Shown here: one piece after another, positions 25,189-29,971 of the stretch
Position numbering within the stretch: the first letter of the stretch is position 1
How the letters are laid out: each line of letters starts with the position of its first letter
Source of the DNA: JAWLBW01 sp041687475
GTDB taxonomy: Bacteria > J088 > JAWLBW01
Direction: 5' to 3'
Assembly (NCBI GenBank): GCA_041687475.1
Contig: JAWLBW010000015.1
Span: 1 to 29,971 of the forward strand
Length of the DNA stretch: 29,971 bases
Notes under the pieces: model-generated
The model's input: the letters and a program-made list of their open reading frames with translations, nothing else
What the model was told of the DNA's origin: nothing
The model's database searches: none
Position numbers and translations under genes: made by a program

Positions 25189-25905
25189 ATGGAACACGCA
25201 ACCACCTGGTTCTACCAGCTTTTCCACATCGACCCGCGTCTCGATCACGTGGCTACCGCCATTTTCGTGGCGCTGGTGCTCGTGCTTCTGACCGTTCTCG
25301 GCGGTCGCGCGCTGAAGAAGGCCAAGGGCGACGTGCTGCCCGAAGGCAAGATGTCGATTCGCACACTGCTCGAACTGGCCGTCGAATCGCTCGACAACAT
25401 GGTCGAAGGTGTCATGGGCCATCATGGCCGTCACTTTCTTCCGTTGCTCGGCACGATTTTCATCTACATCTTCGTGAGCAATCTGATCGGCGTCATTCCC
25501 GGTTTCCTGCCGCCGACGAGCAACGTGAACACCAACCTGGGCGTGGCTTTCATCGTTTTCTTCGCGACCCATTTCTACGGGGTCAAGGAACACGGCGCCG
25601 GCTACATCAAGCATTTCATGGGCCCGATCATTCTGCTGGCCCCGCTACTGTTCGTGATTGAAATGATTTCGCACGTCGTGCGTCCGCTTTCGTTGACCGT
25701 ACGTCTCTACGGCAACATCAACGGCGACCACATCGTGCTGGGCATTTTCTCGAACATCTGGCACACCCTCGGCCTGAACATTCCGGAAATCGGTATTCCG
25801 GTCATCTTCCTGGCCCTGGGCGTCTTCATCAGCTTCATTCAGGCGTTCGTGTTCTCGCTGCTGTCGATGATTTACATCTCCGGCGCGATTGCCCACGACC
25901 ACTGA
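25189..25905 (+). CDS. atpB: ATP synthase F0 subunit a
   Basis: Subunit a forms the two ion half-channels facing the c-ring. ATG 25189 after GGGAG gives 238 residues (MEHATTWFYQ); the TTG upstream is rejected. It has five to six helices. SNLIGVIPGF (97-106) and the essential arginine in SLTVRLYGNINGDHIVLG (R172, equivalent to E. coli R210) are clear, as is the C-terminal FISFIQAFVFSLLSMIYISGA. The protein resembles subunit a of deltaproteobacteria in style. It is followed by atpE after an 88-bp spacer with a hairpin. Confidence 0.95.
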   Translation: MEHATTWFYQLFHIDPRLDHVATAIFVALVLVLLTVLGGRALKKAKGDVLPEGKMSIRTLLELAVESLDNMVEGVMGHHGRHFLPLLGTIFIYIFVSNLIGVIPGFLPPTSNVNTNLGVAFIVFFATHFYGVKEHGAGYIKHFMGPIILLAPLLFVIEMISHVVRPLSLTVRLYGNINGDHIVLGIFSNIWHTLGLNIPEIGIPVIFLALGVFISFIQAFVFSLLSMIYISGAIAHDH

Positions 25906-25946
25906 TTCGTTGCCGTAATTTAATCGATTTTTTGAACGCTTCTGTT

Positions 25947-25971
25947 TCGGAGAAGAATGGTTTTTCTCCGA
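25947..25971 (+). promoter_or_regulatory. Hairpin in the atpB-atpE spacer
   Basis: TCGGAGAA (25947-25954) pairs perfectly with TTCTCCGA (25964-25971) over a nine-base loop, and no T-run follows. It is probably an RNA processing or stability element that helps raise atpE translation, as c subunits are needed in many copies. This is inference from position; atpE has a strong TAAGGAG site downstream. Confidence 0.5.
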
Positions 25972-25993
25972 CCCCATACGTAAGGAGTATCCC

Positions 25994-26311
25994 ATGAAGA
26001 AAGCTCTTACCGTTGCCGCGACCTTCGCGTTCGCGCTCGTGGCCGCTCCGGCCTTCGCTCAGGAAGCCGCCGGTGGTTCGACCGACAACGCCTGGTACGC
26101 CATGGCCGCCGCCATCGCCATTGCCGTTTCGGCTTTCGGTGGCGCCTTCGCCCAGGGTCGCGCCGTCACGGCCGCCCTCGACAGCATCGGTCGCAACCCG
26201 GCCGCTGCCGGCAAGATCACGACCCCGATGATTATCGGTCTCGCCCTGATCGAATCGCTCGTGATTTACGCCCTGGTCGTCGCCATCATTCTGTCGGGTA
26301 ACATCGGCTGA
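25994..26311 (+). CDS. atpE: ATP synthase F0 subunit c
   Basis: This is the ring-forming, ion-carrying proteolipid. It has 105 residues, longer than the usual 70-90 because of an N-terminal signal-peptide-like extension (MKKALTVAATFAFALVAAPAFA, residues 1-22) that is probably cleaved after AFA. Helix 1 (about 34-58) carries Q54 and the polar loop is GRNP (66-69). Helix 2 carries the ion-binding glutamate in LALIESLVIYALV: E87, S88, Y92. Q54, E87, S88 and Y92 align with the Na+-liganding set of Ilyobacter/Propionigenium c subunits. The strong ribosome site is TAAGGAG. It is last in the operon, before a terminator. Confidence 0.95.
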   Translation: MKKALTVAATFAFALVAAPAFAQEAAGGSTDNAWYAMAAAIAIAVSAFGGAFAQGRAVTAALDSIGRNPAAAGKITTPMIIGLALIESLVIYALVVAIILSGNIG

Positions 26312-26335
26312 GTGATTGCACGCCGTGCAAGTTCG

Positions 26336-26362
26336 AAAGCCCGCCGCAAGGCGGGCTTTTTT
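26336..26362 (+). terminator. Rho-independent terminator of the F0 operon
   Basis: A perfect GCCCGCC/GGCGGGC stem with a GCAA tetraloop (26339-26356) is preceded by AAA and followed by six T. It ends the operon 25 bp after atpE, so the F1 and b-subunit genes must be elsewhere. Confidence 0.93.
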
Positions 26363-26384
26363 CGTTTGACGGAGGGGGTGGGAT

Positions 26385-26408
26385 ACACGGAGACGCAGAG
26401 ACGCAGAG
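26385..26408 (+). repeat. Dispersed CGCAGAG repeat, copy D
   Basis: ACACGGAG is followed by ACGCAGAG twice. This is a one-base-shorter version of copies A-C and forms an inverted pair with 26611-26634. Confidence 0.7.
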
Positions 26409-26475
26409 GGGGGCGTATCGGGCCCGGGCGGGTTGCTGCTCGACGTGGCTGCTCATCGGAAACTTCCCCCTTTGG

Positions 26476-26519
26476 GTAAGTTCCCCTGATACTTCCCGTA
26501 AGTTCCCTTGATGCTTCCC
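26476..26519 (+). repeat. Two tandem 22-bp units
   Basis: The units 26476-26497 and 26498-26519 start GTAAGTTCCC and end CTTCCC. They differ at two positions. A partial, more diverged AACTTCCCCC precedes them. Confidence 0.7.
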
Positions 26520-26610
26520 CTTACATGGCCCTGATCCTCTTCATAGGAAACCAAGGGCGATTGCGCAATGACGCTGGAGGAAAGTATCTGTCTCAGTCTT
26601 ATCCGGTCAG

Positions 26611-26634
26611 CTCTGCGCCTTCCCGCCTCCGTGT
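26611..26634 (-). repeat. Dispersed CGCAGAG repeat, copy E (inverted)
   Basis: On the - strand it begins ACACGGAG and ends GCGCAGAG. It matches copy D at 19 of 24 positions by eye. Confidence 0.55.
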
Positions 26635-26672
26635 AATCTTTTCCCCTCCCCTTCTACTTTTCCCCATCACCC

Positions 26673-26700
26673 GTATTCTGTATGCTGTAATCCGTATTCT
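26673..26700 (+). repeat. Heptamer tandem repeat before glpK
   Basis: Four consecutive 7-base units are GTATTCT, GTATGCT, GTAATCC and GTATTCT, ending 23 bp before the glpK start codon. Confidence 0.6.
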
Positions 26701-26723
26701 TTGCCTTCCGACGGAGTCTGCAG

Positions 26724-28238
26724 ATGGCCCTTTTGCTCGCAATCGACCAGGGAACGACCGGTAACACCGCCTTTCTCATGGATGAACATCTGAACGTACT
26801 TGCCAAGAAGAATCGCGAGTTCCGACAGATCTTTCCCCAGCCGGGCCTGGTCGAACACGATGCCGAAGACATCTGGAACGGCGTGCGTTCGGTCGTGATC
26901 GACGTGCTGGAAATGGCCGGGCGCAAGGCCGAGGAAATCACCGCCATCGGCATTACCAACCAGCGGGAAACGACCCTGTTGTGGGAACGTGAAACCGGAC
27001 GTCCGGTGCACAACGCCATCGTCTGGCAGGATCGACGCACCGCCCCGCTCTGTACCCATCTCAAGGAGCAGGGCAAGGAAGCCCTCTACCGCCGGCGAGC
27101 CGGCCTTCTGCTCGACCCTTACTTCTCGGGCACGAAGATCGCCTGGCTGCTCGAACACGTCGACGGACTGCTCAAGCGGGCCGAGTCGGGCGACCTGGCT
27201 TTCGGCACCATCGACAGCTTTTTGCTCGCCCGGCTGACTGGCAACAAGGTACACGCCACCGACGTTTCGAACGCCAGCCGCACCCTGCTCATGGATCTCG
27301 AGACCCTGCAGTGGTCCGACGAGCTCATGCAGCCCCTGGGCGTGCCCCGCGCGCTGCTGCCCGAGATTCGCGGCTCGAGCGAGATTTACGGCTATACGAA
27401 AGGACTCGACTTCCTGCCCGACGGCATTCCGGTTGCGGGCATGGCGGGCGACCAGCAGAGCGCGCTCTTCGGCCAGCTCTGTCTTGAGCGCGGCGACGCG
27501 AAGTGCACCTATGGTACCGGCTCGTTCACGCTGATGAATACCGGCAACAGCCCGGTCTTCAGCGAACGCGGCCTGCTGACCACCGTCGCGTGGAAGCTGA
27601 GTGACGGCAGCGTGCATTACGCCCTCGAAGGCAGCGCCTTCGTGGCCGGCGCCGCCGTGCAGTGGCTGCGCGACGCCTTGGGCATCATTCAGCACTCGCA
27701 CGAAGTCGAAGAACTTGCCGCGCAGGTATCCGACAGCGGCGGCGTGGTGTTCGTGCCCGCCTTCACCGGTCTGGGCGCCCCCCACTGGCGACCCGACGCC
27801 ACCGGTTCCATCATCGGCCTGACCCGCGGCAGCACGCGCGCCCACATTGCCCGCGCGGCCCTCGAAGGCATCGCCTTCCAGAACTACGAAATCATTCGGG
27901 CCATGGAGCACGACAGCAAGGCCGACCTGTCGGTGCTGAAGGTCGACGGCGGCGCCAGCGCCAACAACCTGCTCATGCAGTTCCAGTCAGACCTGGTACG
28001 GCGGCCCATCGTACGACCGGGCATGCTCGACACCACGGCGCTGGGCGCGGCTCTGCTGGCGGGTCTCGCCACTGATGTGTGGAAGAATACGGAGGCCCTG
28101 AAGGACGTGTGGAAGGAAGATCGCACCTTCTCGCCCCTGATGAGCGACGTCGAACGGCAGCGGCGCATCGACGCCTGGCTCGACGGAATCAAGCGCGCCG
28201 TACCCTCGCAGATGGCCGAGGCCGCGCGGGTCGTCTGA
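26724..28238 (+). CDS. glpK: Glycerol kinase
   Basis: GlpK phosphorylates glycerol with ATP to glycerol-3-phosphate, in the cytosol, often at the membrane next to the uptake facilitator. The 504-residue protein is of the FGGY family: AIDQGTTGN (phosphate loop), PGLVEHDAEDIW, TNQRETTLLWERETGRPVHNAIVWQDRR (glycerol-contacting R-E pair), SNASRTLLMDL, AGMAGDQQSALFGQ (catalytic Asp), KCTYGTGSFTLMNTG and the C-terminal VDGGASANNLLMQFQSD. The length is normal. ATG 26724 follows GGAG. No glpF, glpD or glp regulator is visible in the window, so it seems to be a single-gene unit. Confidence 0.95.
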   Translation: MALLLAIDQGTTGNTAFLMDEHLNVLAKKNREFRQIFPQPGLVEHDAEDIWNGVRSVVIDVLEMAGRKAEEITAIGITNQRETTLLWERETGRPVHNAIVWQDRRTAPLCTHLKEQGKEALYRRRAGLLLDPYFSGTKIAWLLEHVDGLLKRAESGDLAFGTIDSFLLARLTGNKVHATDVSNASRTLLMDLETLQWSDELMQPLGVPRALLPEIRGSSEIYGYTKGLDFLPDGIPVAGMAGDQQSALFGQLCLERGDAKCTYGTGSFTLMNTGNSPVFSERGLLTTVAWKLSDGSVHYALEGSAFVAGAAVQWLRDALGIIQHSHEVEELAAQVSDSGGVVFVPAFTGLGAPHWRPDATGSIIGLTRGSTRAHIARAALEGIAFQNYEIIRAMEHDSKADLSVLKVDGGASANNLLMQFQSDLVRRPIVRPGMLDTTALGAALLAGLATDVWKNTEALKDVWKEDRTFSPLMSDVERQRRIDAWLDGIKRAVPSQMAEAARVV

Positions 28239-28567
28239 CCCCGACCGTGAACCCACTTGCCGCCGCGGCTTTTGAAAGGGTGCCGCGGGGTGCGCCTCGG
28301 GTGTACCTTCAGCACGCACGCCCCCTGCGCCCCCATTGCATGGGGGTATGCCTGTGGCTCGCCTTCGGCGAGCAGCACCTTCCTGCGCTTCGCTTTCCCG
28401 CAAACGGTAGGCACGGCCACCTCACTTTGCTCAGGGTAGCTCCGGCAGGGCTCAGTTAGTCCCGATGGAAGAGGGGAATCTCCATGCACACGGCGTTTGA
28501 CACGACGTGCAGACCGTGTGACCGCCTTGGGCATTGGGCATTGGCCATTCCGCGCCGAAGGCGCGGA
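28239..28567. other. Hairpin-rich non-coding region after glpK
   Basis: No gene is seen. Perfect stems are CCGCGGC/GCCGCGG (28263-28288, 12-base loop), CCCCCA/TGGGGG (28330-28346), GCTCGCC/GGCGAGC (28357-28373, TTC loop) and CCGCGCC/GGCGCGG (28550-28566, GAA loop). None has a T-tail. The last lies directly after the stop of the leftward gene at 28568 and may end its transcript. Confidence 0.55.
28527..28547 (+). repeat. Heptamer tandem repeat TTGGGCA x3
   Basis: TTGGGCA, TTGGGCA and TTGGCCA are contiguous, just before the CCGCGCC hairpin. This is the second heptamer array near glpK. Confidence 0.6.
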
Positions 28568-28834
28568 CTAACGGCGGGCCAGCGAGGCCAGCAGAAAGCG
28601 CACGCGATCGGTGCTCGAGGCCACTTCGAGGTGCTGACAGGTGGGACAGGAGCGGTGCCTGAGCTTGAGCGCTTCAAGCTCGTTCCGTGAAACGGTAACC
28701 TTGCGACAGGCGTCGCCGGACAGCGCGATTCGCTCGGGGCAGGCCTCGACGTAATGAACGACCGAATCGCCCCCCGCACGGGCTTCCAGAAAAGCCTTCA
28801 CACTATCCTGTGCATTATCGTCAGGCACTGACAT
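28568..28834 (-). CDS. Small hypothetical protein with a C-terminal CxxC
   Basis: I do not recognise this 88-residue protein. The start at ATG 28834 (MSVPDDNAQDSVKAFLEAR) is the only in-frame ATG besides one further upstream inside the spacer, and its ribosome site is weak. Cysteines in EACPE, GDACRK and CPTC could bind a metal. The N-terminal half looks helical and acidic; the C-terminal half is basic (RVRFLLASLARR). It lies 44 bp downstream of the next small gene on the same strand, so the two may be one unit. Confidence 0.45.
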   Translation of the reverse strand: MSVPDDNAQDSVKAFLEARAGGDSVVHYVEACPERIALSGDACRKVTVSRNELEALKLRHRSCPTCQHLEVASSTDRVRFLLASLARR

Positions 28835-28878
28835 ACCATAAGAATACCAGAACCGCCGCCGATTGAAAGTGACAGCGG

Positions 28879-29061
28879 TCACGCCTGGCCGTTCAGCGTC
28901 GCCCCGCAGCGTTCACATGCGTATACGGCCGCACGGTGGGTGCCGTAATCATTGGCGGTGAAGAGCACGAACCGGTGGTCGCATGCTTCGCGCGTCGCCA
29001 ACGTACCCATGGCGAGAAGGATGACCAGCCCCAACATGACCACAAGAATCGCTATCATCAT
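28879..29061 (-). CDS. Small membrane-anchored putative zinc-ribbon peptide
   Basis: The start chosen is ATG 29061, preceded by a perfect GGAGG at five to ten bases, giving 60 residues. One transmembrane helix (MMIAILVVMLGLVILLAMG, about 1-20) is followed by a tail with C-D-H and CERC (REACDHRF and YACERCGATL), spaced like a small metal-binding knuckle. The topology is probably N-out or signal-anchor; the function is unknown. It is divergent from glmU and probably co-transcribed with the downstream small gene. Confidence 0.65.
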   Translation of the reverse strand: MMIAILVVMLGLVILLAMGTLATREACDHRFVLFTANDYGTHRAAVYACERCGATLNGQA

Positions 29062-29365
29062 GACTCCCTCCATTCGCTTACCCGTTAAACTCCAGCTTAC
29101 CACCCCGTGACGCACCGCGTCAAGGGGCCCGACAGCCTCGCCCCGTGCTTACGTTGCGGCGGCCCCCCACGCTTCACAAGCGGTTCTAATGCATGGGCGA
29201 AGGCATCAAGGCCCGACCATGTCCGGGCCGACAGCGGGTGCCCCGTTGCGGCGATCCGGTGGGTATGCTACAAAGATTGTTTCGGCCTCAGCCCCGATCG
29301 GGGGCCGGCACTCCTCTTCATTCAGACTCACGTACCGACTGCTTTGACGCTCGGCGATCCGTTTC

Positions 29366-29971
29366 ATGTCATCTGCCTTTCACGCCATTATTCTCGCCGC
29401 GGGCCAGGGTACCCGAATGAAGTCGAGCCTGCCCAAGGTTCTGCACCCCGTGCTCGGCCGCCCCATGCTCGCCTACCCACTGGGTGCGGTGCGTGAACTG
29501 GGCGCGTCATCGGTCGTTCTGGTCATCGGGCACCAGGCCGAGCGGGTCGAGGCCGTCTTCGCCGGCGAACCCGACCTGCGCTTCGCCCTTCAGGCCGAGC
29601 AGAAAGGCACCGGCCATGCCGTTCTATGCGCCCGCGAGAAGCTGCCGGGCGAAGGCACGGTACTCATTCTGACCGGCGACACGCCGTTGGTGCGGGCCGA
29701 GGTGTTGCGCGATTTCATCCTGTCGCACGAGGCTTCCGGGGCACGGATAAGCGTGCTCGCCGCCGATTACCCGAACCCGCATGGTTACGGCCGCGTGCTT
29801 GTCGACGACCGGGGCGAAGTCAGCGCCATCGTCGAAGAAAAGGACGCCACAGCCGGGCAGAAGCGCATCACGCTCTGCAACACCGGGCTGTACGCCTGCG
29901 ATATCGCGACGCTTTTCAAACTGCTCGATCAGGTAAAGCCCGACAATGCCCAGGGCGAGTACTACCTGACC
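29366..29971 (+). CDS. glmU: Bifunctional GlmU (partial, N-terminal part)
   Basis: GlmU acetylates glucosamine-1-phosphate (C-terminal domain) and transfers UMP to make UDP-N-acetylglucosamine (N-terminal domain), the precursor for peptidoglycan and lipid A. The visible 202 codons begin at ATG 29366 (MSSAFHAIILAAG) and show the nucleotidyltransferase signature LAAGQGTRMKSSLPK (10-24), HPVLGRPML, QAEQKGTGHAV, ILTGDTPLV, YGRVLVDD and IVEEKDAT, ending in DNAQGEYYLT at the window edge. The ribosome site is weak (GGCGAT). The acetyltransferase domain would lie beyond the window, so a shorter nucleotidyltransferase-only protein cannot be excluded. Confidence 0.9.
   Translation, partial: MSSAFHAIILAAGQGTRMKSSLPKVLHPVLGRPMLAYPLGAVRELGASSVVLVIGHQAERVEAVFAGEPDLRFALQAEQKGTGHAVLCAREKLPGEGTVLILTGDTPLVRAEVLRDFILSHEASGARISVLAADYPNPHGYGRVLVDDRGEVSAIVEEKDATAGQKRITLCNTGLYACDIATLFKLLDQVKPDNAQGEYYLT

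Larger units (their letters stand above)
26365..26723. other. Repeat-rich intergenic region upstream of glpK
   Basis: I see no gene in these 359 bp. The region contains an inverted pair of CGCAGAG-type repeats, a 22-bp tandem duplication and a heptamer tandem run, each listed separately. No convincing promoter for glpK could be picked out; the glpK ATG follows GGAG at a normal distance. Confidence 0.6.

Noticed and set aside
26525..26764. A 79-codon + strand frame before glpK
   Set aside because: It is low-complexity, overlaps the tandem repeats and the glpK start, and has no ribosome site.
26667..27911. A 414-codon - strand frame
   Set aside because: It is antisense to glpK and has no independent support.

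Overview
This is a gene-dense, high-GC bacterial chromosome segment; no rRNA, tRNA, CRISPR, phage or transposase gene is visible. Several features point to a Gram-negative, deltaproteobacteria-like lineage (Desulfobacterota/Myxococcota/Bradymonadota grade): three Cys-lipobox lipoproteins, an LptM-like CGKKGPP lipoprotein between argH and lysA, the order argH-lipoprotein-lysA-dapF-dapA-dapB, a split F0 ATP synthase operon, and a giant TIG/RCC1 surface lipoprotein. This placement is inference from gene order and protein style; no marker gene was compared.

Left part (1-9.3 kb, + strand). dapE is followed by a promoter and a very large lipoprotein gene. The predicted protein has a lipobox, a TIG/IPT-like domain, 17 tandem repeats of about 93 residues, and then RCC1-type beta-propeller repeats. 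The reading frame is cut by one in-frame TAA (7331-7333) and continues in the same frame to 8575. Six RCC1 units precede the stop and eight follow it, 14 in all, which equals two seven-bladed propellers. A terminator follows, then a small Cys-rich lipoprotein gene with its own promoter.

Middle (9.3-21.7 kb, mostly - strand). A HyuA-HyuB fusion of the 5-oxoprolinase family stands alone, with a short ChaB-like gene divergent from it. Next is a long leftward operon with overlapping or closely spaced genes: argH, an LptM/FN3 lipoprotein, lysA, dapF, dapA, dapB, a fumarylacetoacetate-hydrolase-family protein and probably a PH-like membrane protein. Together with dapE at the left edge, it covers much of diaminopimelate/lysine synthesis plus the last step of arginine synthesis.

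Right part (21.8-30 kb). On the + strand are a periplasmic ankyrin-repeat protein, hemL (tetrapyrrole synthesis), an F0-only ATP synthase operon (atpZ-like, atpI-like, atpB, atpE) ending in a strong terminator, and glpK. Two small - strand genes follow, one for a membrane-anchored Cys-rich peptide, and the window ends inside glmU (peptidoglycan/LPS precursor synthesis).

Intergenic DNA is unusual. At least five copies of a short CGCAGAG-type repeat lie at three places, four of them as inverted pairs. There are also heptamer and 22-bp tandem repeats around glpK, and a hairpin-rich stretch upstream of the atp promoter. I see no convincing new defence or mobile system. The most notable items are the interrupted giant lipoprotein and the dispersed inverted repeats.
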